A stretch of DNA of 64,000 nt, taken from Salinimonas chungwhensis DSM 16280. Lineage in GTDB: Bacteria > Pseudomonadota > Gammaproteobacteria > Enterobacterales > Alteromonadaceae. Shown here one piece after another: positions 40,650 to 50,449 of the stretch; the stretch's first letter is position 1; each line of letters begins with the position of its first letter. The translations under genes were made by a program, and so were the position numbers. The notes under the pieces were generated by a model that was given only the letters and a program-made list of their open reading frames with translations, searched no databases and was not told the DNA's origin. The stretch lies in assembly GCF_000378185.1 (NCBI RefSeq), contig NZ_KB899377.1, positions 372,001 through 436,000 of the forward strand. The letters are read 5' to 3'.

Positions 40650-41690
40650 ATGAAACATATTGTTATTTGCAGTGATGGTACCTGGAATCGTCCGGAAAAG
40701 GATGCAAAAAAAGATTTGCCTACTAACGTACTGAGGTTTGCCAGATCAATAAACCCTGTGACAGAGAAGGGCGTTGCTCAGCAAGTATTTTACGACTGGG
40801 GGATCGGGAGTTATTACGACAATCTAAGTGGCGGTATTACGGGTAAAGGCGTTATGAAAAATATTCAGGATGCCTATCGGTATATAATCCAAAACTATAC
40901 TGCGGGTGACAAACTTTTTTTGTTTGGCTTTAGTCGAGGGGCATATACTGTACGCTCTCTGTGTGGCCTTATTAATAATTGCGGCATTTTAAAACGCGAA
41001 CATGCAAACCGCGTTGAAGACGCTTTCACTATATACAGAAAAAAGGGAGCACAAAATAAGCCCTCCGGCGAGAACTCGGTAAACTTTCGCAAAGAGTACA
41101 GTCATCCAAGCCGGGAAGTATTTTTTGTGGGTGTCTGGGATACCGTTGGCGCATTAGGCATTCCCATATCTTTTCTAGGCCTTTTTGAAGATCGTGATGA
41201 GTTCTATGACACCAAATTAGGCAAAAATGTGCGAGTAGCCCGGCATGCCTTGGCGATAGATGAGAGACGCGAAGATTTTATGCCCGCTATATGGGATCCG
41301 GTACCTGGTTTAGATTTAAAGCAAACCTGGTTTTGCGGCTATCACAGTGATGTAGGAGGTGGCCTCAAACCCGATGACAATGGAGATTTAGCGTCACACA
41401 TTCCCATGCAGTGGATGGCTAATCAAGCGAGCCAGTTCGGGTTGGAATTAGAGCTGCACTGGACGAAAGCCACACAAGCCAGTCAATTACCAAAACTCAA
41501 CCCTTCTAAACGGCATTTTTACCGACTGAGAGGCGAGCACATGAGACGTATAGCGCACGGTAAGGGTACAGTATCTATACACCAATCGGTTAAAGACCGA
41601 TTTGAAAAAGATAAAAGGTATGCCAAAGATGCTGAAAATCTTCGGGATTATGTGGAGAAGTACGGCTGGCCAAATGAGTGTGAGAAATAG
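40650..41690 (+). CDS. DUF2235 alpha/beta-hydrolase (Tle1-like phospholipase family)
   Basis: 346 residues. It starts KHIVICSDGTWNRPEK, has the YRYIIQNY segment, then LFLFGFSRGAYTVRSLCGLI, with S95 as nucleophile in GFSRG. GVWDTVGALGIP (catalytic Asp region) and WFCGYHSDVGGG (His region) follow. DUF2235 includes the Tle1 type VI secretion phospholipases. No VgrG, PAAR or other type VI gene is near, so an antibacterial role is not established. AGGAG lies eight bases before the ATG. Confidence 0.85.
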   Translation: MKHIVICSDGTWNRPEKDAKKDLPTNVLRFARSINPVTEKGVAQQVFYDWGIGSYYDNLSGGITGKGVMKNIQDAYRYIIQNYTAGDKLFLFGFSRGAYTVRSLCGLINNCGILKREHANRVEDAFTIYRKKGAQNKPSGENSVNFRKEYSHPSREVFFVGVWDTVGALGIPISFLGLFEDRDEFYDTKLGKNVRVARHALAIDERREDFMPAIWDPVPGLDLKQTWFCGYHSDVGGGLKPDDNGDLASHIPMQWMANQASQFGLELELHWTKATQASQLPKLNPSKRHFYRLRGEHMRRIAHGKGTVSIHQSVKDRFEKDKRYAKDAENLRDYVEKYGWPNECEK

Positions 41691-41958
41691 ACGCTTTTTT
41701 GAAGTAAAGCGCTGGTTACCATTATATTAACATAGCGCCGGCGGCAGACTTAGCCAATTACCAATTTAAGTGTACTCGCTTAATCCTAATCTGACAGCGG
41801 CACCTTAAAAACGGGTACTTGTCACATCGAGTCTGACCCCGTACACCTGAATTTAGAGAATAATTTACTTTTTTTTAGCCTAAGTAATTACTTGAAAGCA
41901 CCGGCAGATGCGCTAGGCTCCTGCGCTGACCTTTAGTTTTCATTCTGGTGTAAGCGCA

Positions 41959-43272
41959 ATGCAGTCCTCTCCATCCCCTAACATTCTGGGTATCACCCCA
42001 ATATTTGTTTTTGTCGCGCTGATTATCAGCGCTGGTGTGGCAACCAGTGACATTACCGCGATGCCGGTATTGGTCGGATTTATGCTGGCTGCTGGCTATG
42101 CACTGTTGCTGCAGCCTAAAGACAAACAACTGTCGATAACTGAAAAAGTGCAGCTGTTTTGCCAGGGTGGTGGTAATAGTAATATCATCCTGCTGGTCAT
42201 TATCTTTTTGATGGCCGGAGCGTTTTATTCGCTGACCATCGACATTGGTGCCCGGGATGCTACGGTAAATCTGGCACTGACATGGGTACCGCAGTCTCTG
42301 ATCTTACCCGGCTTGTTTGTTATTTGCTGTTTTATTTCTTTTGCCATGGGAACCTCCATGGGCACAATTACGGCGCTCTCGCCTATTGGTGTGGGGCTTG
42401 CTGAATCACTAGGCCTCTCGGTGCCACTATTGTTGGGCGTAGTTATCTCCGGAGCAATGTTTGGGGATAATTTGTCTTTTGTATCAGATACCACAATCGC
42501 CGCAACCCGGAGCCAAAACGTAAAGTTAACCGATAAGTTTAAAGCCAACCTTCTGGTGGTTCTGCCGGCGGCAATCTTAACTGCAATTGTTTTATTTTCA
42601 CTGGATGTGGGGCACCCACCACAACTGGAGGAGAAATCCTATGACCTTATCAATGTGCTGCCTTTTGTAATTATTGTAGGCTGCGCCCTTATTGGAATGA
42701 ATGTCGTTCTGGTGCTTGCCAGTGGCATTGGTAGCGCTGCCGCAGTAGGTCTTTTAAACGGCTCATTGGATACGCTGGGCTTGTTTGCCAGTATTCAGAC
42801 CGGTATGGACTGGATGCAGAACCTGGCACTCATCGCTATCACCATAGGCGGTATTGTGGCGCTGATGAGCGCATACGGCGGCATTAGCTGGCTCATTCGT
42901 TTGCTAACCCGGCGAGTCAGGTCAAAGCGGGGCGCGGAATTGAGTATCGCATCGCTGGTAAGTTTTTTGGATCTTACCACCGCGAACAACACTATCGCTA
43001 TCGTTACCGCCGGCCCCATTGCTAAAGATTTAGGTGGCGAATATGATGCTGACCCCAGGCGTATTGCCAGTTTACTCGATATTTTTTCCTGTGCCTGTCA
43101 GGGCCTGGTGCCATACAGTCCGCAACTGCTCACGGCAGCCGCTATTGGTGGGATCTCACCACTTTCGTTAACCCTGTATTGCTGGTATCCAATGATGTTG
43201 ATGGTTTTTGGCCTGCTGTCTGTAGCCACCGGATGGCCGAAGTTTAACCAGCCAGTTGAAGCGAGTCTTTAA
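41959..43272 (+). CDS. NhaC family Na+/H+ antiporter
   Basis: 437 residues with about eleven membrane helices. The segments FAMGTSMGTITALSPIGVGLAESLGL, GAMFGDNLSFVSDTTIAATRSQ and LDLTTANNTIAIVTAGPIAKDL are typical of the NhaC/ion-transporter family. It probably exchanges Na+ for protons, useful in a marine cell. A 268-base gap separates it from the DUF2235 gene, with the palindrome AAGTAATTACTT at 41882-41893. Confidence 0.88.
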   Translation: MQSSPSPNILGITPIFVFVALIISAGVATSDITAMPVLVGFMLAAGYALLLQPKDKQLSITEKVQLFCQGGGNSNIILLVIIFLMAGAFYSLTIDIGARDATVNLALTWVPQSLILPGLFVICCFISFAMGTSMGTITALSPIGVGLAESLGLSVPLLLGVVISGAMFGDNLSFVSDTTIAATRSQNVKLTDKFKANLLVVLPAAILTAIVLFSLDVGHPPQLEEKSYDLINVLPFVIIVGCALIGMNVVLVLASGIGSAAAVGLLNGSLDTLGLFASIQTGMDWMQNLALIAITIGGIVALMSAYGGISWLIRLLTRRVRSKRGAELSIASLVSFLDLTTANNTIAIVTAGPIAKDLGGEYDADPRRIASLLDIFSCACQGLVPYSPQLLTAAAIGGISPLSLTLYCWYPMMLMVFGLLSVATGWPKFNQPVEASL

Positions 43273-43319
43273 ATCGCAAAGAAATCATACGAGAAGAGGA
43301 AGATCGCATTGTCTTGCGA

Positions 43320-44195
43320 CTAAAACGTACCTCCCTCTGGCTGTAAATGTTCATCGAAAAAGTTCGTCACTAATGGCCACAGGCGCCGGGAATGGCGGGA
43401 GAAAAAGCGCATGTGGCCAATATCATCCAGACCGAAAGCAGCCGGGTAAAGGACACAGTAGCGGGCATTGCTACCTTCGTACACCGCAATCATTTCTTTA
43501 AGGTTTGCTTCGTTGGCAATATCATCATCACTGGCAATAATCCACTTAGAAGGGATTGTCAGGCTGGAATAATAATGTTCAGTAACCTCTTTGCCAAAAC
43601 TGGTTTGAACATAGCCTGAGCCATTGCACCACTGCCGCCATTGGCGTGCAACGCCTCTGGGCAGGGGTTCACCCATGCCTATCCAGTGCGCTTTAGTATG
43701 GCCGAATATGAGATTTGAAAGAGGGATGAAAAAATTCATGAAGAAGTGCGCTTTCAGCCGATAACGCAATCGCATGTTTCGCAGCGAGCCTGAAGAGCTG
43801 CCAAAGTTTATGAAAGCTTTTAGTTTATGTGCATTGTTCATCAGGCCAATCAGCTGGCCACCGGCGCTATGACCCACAAGAAAATATGATTGTCCGGGAA
43901 AATACTTTTCTATTGTGTTGAGGGCAGCAGGCATATCCTGCTTTCCCCAGGCGATAAGGTCGGCATCGCTTTTACGCAATGTGGTATTGACGGATTCACC
44001 AATCCCACGGTTATCGAAAGTCAGTACGGCAAATCCGTAATCAGCTAAAAAGGTTGCGAAATTTGTATAGAATTGCCGTTTGATACCTGTAGCCGGCGCG
44101 ATTATTATTGCCCCGCACAGCGGTTTAGTGGGCCTGAAAAGTGTACCTGACAACCGATAGCCATCTTCGCATTGAAGCGTAACAGGCTCTTGCAT
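43320..44195 (-). CDS. alpha/beta-hydrolase (serine hydrolase)
   Basis: 291 residues. An oxyanion-side IIIAPATGIKRQFY is followed by VLTFDNRGIGES, the nucleophile elbow GHSAGG, and a late GHMRFFSRHSRR with the candidate His; the acid is probably Asp in ASDDDIANE. It resembles the esterase/lipase group of alpha/beta-hydrolases (COG4757-like) found in marine gammaproteobacteria. The substrate is unknown. GAGGAAG lies just before the ATG at 44195. Confidence 0.82.
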   Translation of the reverse strand: MQEPVTLQCEDGYRLSGTLFRPTKPLCGAIIIAPATGIKRQFYTNFATFLADYGFAVLTFDNRGIGESVNTTLRKSDADLIAWGKQDMPAALNTIEKYFPGQSYFLVGHSAGGQLIGLMNNAHKLKAFINFGSSSGSLRNMRLRYRLKAHFFMNFFIPLSNLIFGHTKAHWIGMGEPLPRGVARQWRQWCNGSGYVQTSFGKEVTEHYYSSLTIPSKWIIASDDDIANEANLKEMIAVYEGSNARYCVLYPAAFGLDDIGHMRFFSRHSRRLWPLVTNFFDEHLQPEGGTF

Positions 44196-44354
44196 ATGTC
44201 TTCCTCTTACCATTATCTTACCAGTAGAAGCTATTCAGCAAGAAGAATCAACCCTGCTGGCTTCGTATAGACAATGGCAAGCCGGACTAATTCACTACAG
44301 AGTGTGCGATTGCTTAAATAAAATGCAGATTCATACAAAACAGTAAAATTACGT

Positions 44355-44744
44355 TTAAGATGCGGGTATATTGCTGTCACATTTATCCCAGTCACGCTGA
44401 GTTAATGCTCTTAACAAGGCGGCGTTGAAATGTTTGGCATAGACAGTGGCTACCGCAGCATATTTCTCATATGCATAACTGTCTTGTTCATAACTGGTAT
44501 TGGATAGTTCTTTCGTTCCAAACCGGGTGACCAGACATTCGGGAACCGCAGGCTCCGTAACGCTATCACCATCTCTGACTATCAGAAAACGAAAATCACG
44601 GTTACCAAAATCTTCTTCAGCCGCATACTCAGGCATGCCTGAAAGAAGCTTCTTCATTTTTCTGTCATTGGGCTGTTTTACATAGCTGCAGCCGCCGGCA
44701 AGAAAAATAAAGAGAGAAAAATAGCAGATTAAGCGGTAATTCAT
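44355..44744 (-). CDS. small hypothetical lipoprotein
   Basis: 129 residues. A signal peptide (LICYFSLFIFLAGGC) ends in a lipobox with Cys19. The mature part is short, has two further Cys (PECLV and DKCDS), and is not recognised. AAAGG lies about eight bases before the ATG. It is isolated between the hydrolase and argA genes. Confidence 0.68.
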   Translation of the reverse strand: MNYRLICYFSLFIFLAGGCSYVKQPNDRKMKKLLSGMPEYAAEEDFGNRDFRFLIVRDGDSVTEPAVPECLVTRFGTKELSNTSYEQDSYAYEKYAAVATVYAKHFNAALLRALTQRDWDKCDSNIPAS

Positions 44745-44815
44745 AGCATGAGCCTTTCTGGTTGCGCACGCGAGATTCTACGTGAGAATAACCGGCAATG
44801 CCATGCAGATTCGTG

Positions 44816-46129
44816 TCAGCCCAATGCAAGGGTGAATACTTTGGAATTACGCTGAAAGTTATACAGTTCCTTTTTGGCGCCGGGTAAAACTCTTATATCC
44901 GCTGGTACAAAACCCTGCTCAAGAAACCAATGGGCGGTAAGGGTGGTCAATACAAATAGTGTACTTATCTGATTTTCCAGGGCACGATTTTTCACCGCCT
45001 CGAGGATACGCTCGCCGCGATTTTTACCGCGGTAGTCAGCATGAGTGGCAACACAGGCAAGCTCTGCGCAGTTATCTTCCGGGTACAGATACAAAGCGGC
45101 ACATCCGATAATCATGCCGTCGCGCACAATGACAATAAATTGATCAATCTCACTTTCCAGTCGTTCACGGGAGCGTTTAACCAGTGCGCCACTCTCTTCC
45201 AACGGTTTTATCAGATTTAAAATACCACCGACATCGTCAATGGTAGCCGGGCGTAGTTGCTCGTAATGGTGCTCTAATACTAAAGAGCCGGTTCCATCGC
45301 GGGTAAATAATTCCTGCAACAGAGCACCGTCTTTTTCGTAACTGACGCAATGGGCCCGGGGGATACCCGCTGCTACGCTGGTGGTTAGTGCGCGTAATAC
45401 TGTTTTTTCAGTATTGATCTGGCCCGATGCGATCATCTCTTCAAGAAGCGGCCGTTCGATGGTGCGCAACAGTTTTCCATCTTGGTTGTACACGCCATCA
45501 TAGTTTGAAAAAACGATTATCTTGTCTGCTTCAAGCGCAATGGCGGCCTGGGTGGCGACATCTTCGTGAGACAGGTTGAACACCTCACCGGTGGCAGAGT
45601 AGCCCATGGGAGACAATAAAACGATAGAACCATCATTGAGATGGTCGTTGATGCCGGTAGTATCGATACGTCGCACCATCCCGGTGTTTTCAAAGTCAAT
45701 ACCATCGCGCACACCCATAGGCTTGGCAACCACCAGGTTACCGGTACAAACACGTATTTGCGCACCATGCATAGGCGAGTTTGGCAGGCCCATTGTCAAT
45801 AACGCCTCAATCTGAGAGCGCACAGAGCCAGCCGCATCTTTGACACACTCCAGCGTAGGTTTATCCGTTACCCGCACGCCATTGGCAAAGCGACTTTCGA
45901 TGGCTCTTAAAGCCACCCGCTCATCAATCTGGGGCCGGGCCCCATGTACCAGTACCAGTCTGACCCCTAAACTCGCCAGCAAGGCGATATCGTGAATGAT
46001 ATTGGCAAAGTTGTCATGCTCAATGGCCTCTCCCCCAAACATCAGCACAAACGTTTTGCCCCGGTGCGCATTGATGTACGGGAGCGAGTTCCGGAACAGT
46101 TTAATCCCTTCCTGGTGCTGTAAAACCAT
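44816..46129 (-). CDS. argA: N-acetylglutamate synthase
   Basis: 437 residues: an amino-acid-kinase-type domain (about 20-280, FVLMFGGEAIEHDNF, LVLVHGARPQID, LLSPMGYSATGEVFNL) fused to a GNAT acetyltransferase domain (about 290-437, ACVATHADYRGKNRGERIL, WFLEQGFVP). It acetylates glutamate, the first step of arginine synthesis, and is usually inhibited by arginine. It begins three bases after the argH stop with AAGGAT inside the argH end. In some relatives the GNAT domain is fused to argH; here both are full-length separate genes. Confidence 0.95.
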   Translation of the reverse strand: MVLQHQEGIKLFRNSLPYINAHRGKTFVLMFGGEAIEHDNFANIIHDIALLASLGVRLVLVHGARPQIDERVALRAIESRFANGVRVTDKPTLECVKDAAGSVRSQIEALLTMGLPNSPMHGAQIRVCTGNLVVAKPMGVRDGIDFENTGMVRRIDTTGINDHLNDGSIVLLSPMGYSATGEVFNLSHEDVATQAAIALEADKIIVFSNYDGVYNQDGKLLRTIERPLLEEMIASGQINTEKTVLRALTTSVAAGIPRAHCVSYEKDGALLQELFTRDGTGSLVLEHHYEQLRPATIDDVGGILNLIKPLEESGALVKRSRERLESEIDQFIVIVRDGMIIGCAALYLYPEDNCAELACVATHADYRGKNRGERILEAVKNRALENQISTLFVLTTLTAHWFLEQGFVPADIRVLPGAKKELYNFQRNSKVFTLALG

Positions 46130-46132
46130 TGT

Positions 46133-47515
46133 TTAATCCTTTGCCGCTAGCTCAGACAACGCTTTATCCAGCGCATCACTCACTGTTTGCATGCTGGTGC
46201 CACCGAGTATATTGCGCTTGTTGATACCGTATTCAAGCTGCAATACCGGATAAACATCTTCATCAATTTTATCGCAGACTGCCTGCAGGCTAGTTAAGGA
46301 TAAGTCTTCAATGGCGCAGCCTTCCTGGATAGCTTTAAGAACCACCTGACCAGCAATATCGTGGCCGGTACGAAACGGAATGCCCTTTTCCACCAGATAG
46401 TCAGCCAGCTCGGTAGCATTAGCAAATCCCTGTGCGGCGGCTTCACGGCAGCGTGACTCGTTAAGGCTCAGTGAGTCCAACACCTCTGCGGCAATGCACA
46501 GGCAGCAATGCCATTGGTTTACTGTGTCTATGGCGCCTTCTTTGTCTTCCTGCATATCCTTGTTATATGCCAGGGGCAAGCCTTTCATCGTGACCAGTAG
46601 CGATTGCAAGGCACCAAATACCCGGCCACATTTACCTCGCATCAGCTCCAGCGCATCAGGATTTTTCTTTTGCGGCATTAATGAAGAGCCGGAGGTTACT
46701 GCATCACCCAGCTGTAAAAAGCCGGCTTCCCCTGAATTGTAAAAAATCAGATCTTCTGCCATACGTGAAATATGCATCATGCTGGTGCTGGCACAAAACA
46801 ACAGCTCCAGTACAAAATCCCGGTCAGAGACTGCATCCAGGCTGTTTAGGCAGGGGCCATCAAACCCAAGTTCTTCGGCAATAGCATGACGGTCTACCGG
46901 GTAGGTTGTACCGGCCAGTGCGCCGCAACCCAGGGGGCACTGATTAAGGCGTGTGGTCAAATCCTCCAGCCGGGTTATATCCCGCTTAAACATTTCCACA
47001 TAAGCCAGACACCAGTGGGCGAATAAGACCGGCTGGGCACGCTGCAAATGCGTATAGCCAGGGATAATGGCCTCGCGGTGACGATCGGCCACGTTCAGCA
47101 ATGCACCTAAAACAGTGTGCAAATCTTCACGTAAAGAAGTCACGTGGGCGCGCACCCACAGCCTAAAATCCGTGGCAACCTGATCATTTCTGCTGCGTCC
47201 GGTATGCAGTTTTCTGCCAGTATCCCCAAGCTTTTCAATCAGCGCTGCCTCAACAAAGCTGTGAATATCCTCTTCGGTACTGGCCGAGAAATCCAGCAAG
47301 CCCTGTTCTGCCTGTTCTTTTAGTTCACTAAGTGCCAGTGCCAATTGCTTCTGTTCATCGGCAGTCAACACTCCCGCTTTATACAACGCTCTTGACCAGA
47401 CTATCGAGCCTTGCAGATCCTGCACCGCCATTACCTGATCAAATGGCAGAGAGTCGTTGACCTGACGAAACATACTACTGCTACCAGCACTGAATCGGCC
47501 GCCCCATAACGCCAT
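46133..47515 (-). CDS. argH: argininosuccinate lyase
   Basis: 460 residues of the fumarase/lyase superfamily. It shows LWGGRFS, DIHSFVEAALIEKLGD, LHTGRSRNDQVATDFRLW, HLQRAQPVLFAHW, and the signature GSSLMPQKKNPDALEL with the catalytic Ser. It splits argininosuccinate into arginine and fumarate. AAGGAG lies six bases before the ATG. There is no fused acetyltransferase domain at the C-terminus. Confidence 0.97.
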   Translation of the reverse strand: MALWGGRFSAGSSSMFRQVNDSLPFDQVMAVQDLQGSIVWSRALYKAGVLTADEQKQLALALSELKEQAEQGLLDFSASTEEDIHSFVEAALIEKLGDTGRKLHTGRSRNDQVATDFRLWVRAHVTSLREDLHTVLGALLNVADRHREAIIPGYTHLQRAQPVLFAHWCLAYVEMFKRDITRLEDLTTRLNQCPLGCGALAGTTYPVDRHAIAEELGFDGPCLNSLDAVSDRDFVLELLFCASTSMMHISRMAEDLIFYNSGEAGFLQLGDAVTSGSSLMPQKKNPDALELMRGKCGRVFGALQSLLVTMKGLPLAYNKDMQEDKEGAIDTVNQWHCCLCIAAEVLDSLSLNESRCREAAAQGFANATELADYLVEKGIPFRTGHDIAGQVVLKAIQEGCAIEDLSLTSLQAVCDKIDEDVYPVLQLEYGINKRNILGGTSMQTVSDALDKALSELAAKD

Positions 47516-47525
47516 AAATTTCTCC

Positions 47526-48737
47526 TTATTTGTGCTGGTCTTTCAGTGCAGCAATACGGCTGGATAAACTGAACAGACGGATGAAGCCTTCGGCGTGTTT
47601 TTGGTCGTAGACATCATCGGCACCAAAGGTGGCAAAGTCTTCTGAGTAAAGGCTGTTAGGAGAACGGCGCTGGGTTACGGTAGCGGTACCCTTGTAAAGT
47701 TTAACGACAATATCTCCGGTCACTTTTTGAGCGAAAGCGTCTGCGCCAGCCAATAAGGCATCATTTAAGGCGGTGAACCACCGCCCGTCATACATAACAT
47801 GCGCAAACTCCAGACCGATCTGTTCACGGTATTTTAAGGCGGCCTTATCCAGCACCATGGTTTCCAGTGCTTTATAGGCTTTCATCATCACCGTGCCGCC
47901 GGGGGTTTCATAGCATCCTCGAGATTTCATGCCAACTAACCGGTTTTCGACGATGTCGATTCGCCCCACGCCGTGCGCTGCAGCCAGTGTATTAAGCTTT
48001 TCCAGTGCCTGATAGGGCGAAAGTGCTTCGTTATTCACATGGGTCAATTCGCCCTTATTAAAAGACACTGTGACCCGCTCAGGTTGGTCAGGCGCCTGTT
48101 CCGGATCTACCGTCATGGTCCAGACCTGCTTTGACGGCTCCTGCCAGGGATCTTCCAGCTCGCCGCCTTCATGAGAAATGTGCCAGGCATTGGCATCGCG
48201 GCTGTAAATTTTGGTGGCAGAAGCCGTCGTTGGGATATCCCGTTGGGCCAGATAATCCAGCAAGTCTTCCCGTGACACCATGTCCCATTCCCGCCAGGGA
48301 GCGACGACCTGTAGATCTGGTGCCAGCGCCGCAAAGGTACTTTCGAACCGCACCTGATCGTTGCCCTTACCGGTGCAACCATGACTCAGCGCATCGGCGC
48401 CAACCTTACGCGCCACCGCAACCTGGGCTTTTGCGATAACCGGGCGTGCCATTGACGTACCCAGTAAATATTCACCTTCATAAACGGCACCGGTTTTGAT
48501 AGTGGGATAAATATAGTCTCTTACAAACTCCTCTTTAAGGTCAACGATATGGCATTCACTGGCGCCAGAGGCGATGGCCTTATCATGTAGTCCTTCCAGT
48601 TCATCGTCTCCCTGACCCACATCAGCGGCAAAGGCGACCACTTCGCAGTCGTAATTTTCTTTAAGCCAGGGCACGATGGCAGATGTGTCCAATCCGCCGG
48701 AATAAGCCAGTACTACTTTGTTTACTTTTTTAGTCAT
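47526..48737 (-). CDS. argG: argininosuccinate synthase
   Basis: 403 residues of the short, ATP-pyrophosphatase type: [18 protein letters not shown] at the N-terminus, [27 protein letters not shown], and [18 protein letters not shown]. It condenses citrulline and aspartate. The start is ATG 48737 with AGAGGAT before it, two codons inside a longer frame with TTG. Part of argCBFGH-argA. Confidence 0.97.
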   Translation of the reverse strand: MTKKVNKVVLAYSGGLDTSAIVPWLKENYDCEVVAFAADVGQGDDELEGLHDKAIASGASECHIVDLKEEFVRDYIYPTIKTGAVYEGEYLLGTSMARPVIAKAQVAVARKVGADALSHGCTGKGNDQVRFESTFAALAPDLQVVAPWREWDMVSREDLLDYLAQRDIPTTASATKIYSRDANAWHISHEGGELEDPWQEPSKQVWTMTVDPEQAPDQPERVTVSFNKGELTHVNNEALSPYQALEKLNTLAAAHGVGRIDIVENRLVGMKSRGCYETPGGTVMMKAYKALETMVLDKAALKYREQIGLEFAHVMYDGRWFTALNDALLAGADAFAQKVTGDIVVKLYKGTATVTQRRSPNSLYSEDFATFGADDVYDQKHAEGFIRLFSLSSRIAALKDQHK

Positions 48738-48749
48738 TTCCAAATCCTC

Positions 48750-49661
48750 TTACGCACCCAGCAACTGGGTTAAAATAGCGTTTTGCCCATGCATGCGGTT
48801 TTCCGCCTGGGTCATTAATAATGCACTGTCGCTGTCGATCAGCGAGCCGGTTATCTCTAAATCACGGTGGGCTGGCTGGCAGTGCATCACAAACCGTGCA
48901 CCGCTTTGCTGCATCAGGGCTTCGTTAACCTGATAGGGCATGAATTTTTCTTTAATCGTTGCTAGCGGCGTATCGTCACCCATCGATAACCACGTATCGG
49001 TGTACAATATATCGGCGCCTTTCGCTGCGCTCAGATTGTCACTTTGTGTAATACGGGCGCCAGTGGACTGGGCAATTGACTGGGCTTTTTTTATTACAGC
49101 CTGGTCAACATTATGATCTGCAGGGGTGATGACAACCTGATGACAGCCAAGTAACGCACCGGCAATCAACAAAGAATGCGTGACATTATTACCGTCACCA
49201 ATATAAGCCAGCGTCATTCCTTTTACCTGTCCAAAGGTTTCGTAAATGGTCAGGTAATCGGCCAGTGCCTGACAGGGATGGTAAACATCACACAGGGCGT
49301 TTATCACCGGTACCCGGGCCGCCTGAGCAAATTGCTCCAGGGTACGGTGGGAAAATACTCTGGCCACAATAGCATCTGCCCAGCAGGACAGGTTGGCGGC
49401 AACATCTATGGCATCTTCTCGACCAGCCAGTTTACCGGCCTGACTGTCGAGATACACCATATGTCCGCCCAGCTTGTTAATGCCGATATCAAAACTTACC
49501 CGGGTTCGCAGCGACGGCTTTTCAAATAGCGCGACCACTGATTTTCCTTTTAGTACATTGGCATAGCGAGCAGGCGATTGCTTTATCGTCTGGGCCAATG
49601 TCAGCAGTTGCTCCATGGCCTCGGGCGTCCAGTCTGCAAAAGTAAGTAAATCCTGTTTCAT
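48750..49661 (-). CDS. argF: ornithine carbamoyltransferase
   Basis: 303 residues. The carbamoyl-phosphate motif is FEKPSLRTRVSF; INALCDVYHPCQALADYLT, YIGDGNNVTHSLLI and DTWLSMGDD follow. The ornithine-loop motif reads HCQPAHRD, with Gln where the common form has Leu (HCLPA). It makes citrulline. Its ATG overlaps the argB stop by four bases (ATGA). Confidence 0.95.
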   Translation of the reverse strand: MKQDLLTFADWTPEAMEQLLTLAQTIKQSPARYANVLKGKSVVALFEKPSLRTRVSFDIGINKLGGHMVYLDSQAGKLAGREDAIDVAANLSCWADAIVARVFSHRTLEQFAQAARVPVINALCDVYHPCQALADYLTIYETFGQVKGMTLAYIGDGNNVTHSLLIAGALLGCHQVVITPADHNVDQAVIKKAQSIAQSTGARITQSDNLSAAKGADILYTDTWLSMGDDTPLATIKEKFMPYQVNEALMQQSGARFVMHCQPAHRDLEITGSLIDSDSALLMTQAENRMHGQNAILTQLLGA

Positions 49662-50449
49662 GAAATCTCTCCGGCGTGTGCAGCGTCTGGTTGTATCTGT
49701 GAACCAGTGTTGGCGTTGAGTATGTCCTGGGGTGAAGCCTGCCAGCTGGCGATAAAGACAGCCCGACCTAACTCATTGGCGGCCTGCAGCGCAGCATCGG
49801 TTTTCACTTTCATGCCTTCAGTGATAACCTTGGTTTCGACCAGGGATGCCAGTTGTTGACGGTTCAGCATGGGCAGCCGCTGCCCCTGGTCATCCAGCAC
49901 TCCCTCAACGTTTGACAGTAATAACAATTCAGCGCCCAAAAGCTGAGCGATGGCAGTGGCGGCCTGATCAGCATTGATGTTGAGTAAACGTCCCTCATTA
50001 TCACAGCCAATAGAACTTATAACCGGCAGCATCTGCTCGCTAATAAGCATCTCCAGTAATACGCTACTGCCCGGCGAGGCCAGGCCGACCGCCCCTAACT
50101 CAGCAGACATCACCTGACAGTGAATCATGTTACCGTCCATCAGGGACAATCCAATGGGAGTCAGTCCGCCGGCTATAGCAAGCGCGCACAGTTGTTTATT
50201 AGCGGTGCCTGCCAGCGCGCCGCATACCACCGGCATGTGTGCATCGGGCGTCACCCGCAACCCATCGATTTTGTGACTGGTCAGCCCCAGTTTATTCATC
50301 ATCGATTCGACCACAGGACCACCACCGTGAACCAAAACGACCGCCCGCTCTTGTTGCAGTTGTGCAATATGCTGCATGAGCAGGCGCGCCGCTTCTTTAT
50401 TATCAAGCAGCGCGCCGCCTACTTTTAAAACCACAGGATGAGACATCAT
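49658..50449 (-). CDS. argB: acetylglutamate kinase
   Basis: 263 residues of the amino-acid-kinase family: VLKVGGALLDN, VLVHGGGPVVESMM, DGLRVT, INADQAATAIAQ, LLLLSNVEGVLD, and ITEGMKVKTDAAL. It phosphorylates N-acetylglutamate. The start is taken at ATG 50449, which shares ATGA with the argC stop; the next codon (50446) is also ATG. Translational coupling to argC is very likely. Confidence 0.96.
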   Translation of the reverse strand: MMSHPVVLKVGGALLDNKEAARLLMQHIAQLQQERAVVLVHGGGPVVESMMNKLGLTSHKIDGLRVTPDAHMPVVCGALAGTANKQLCALAIAGGLTPIGLSLMDGNMIHCQVMSAELGAVGLASPGSSVLLEMLISEQMLPVISSIGCDNEGRLLNINADQAATAIAQLLGAELLLLSNVEGVLDDQGQRLPMLNRQQLASLVETKVITEGMKVKTDAALQAANELGRAVFIASWQASPQDILNANTGSQIQPDAAHAGEIS

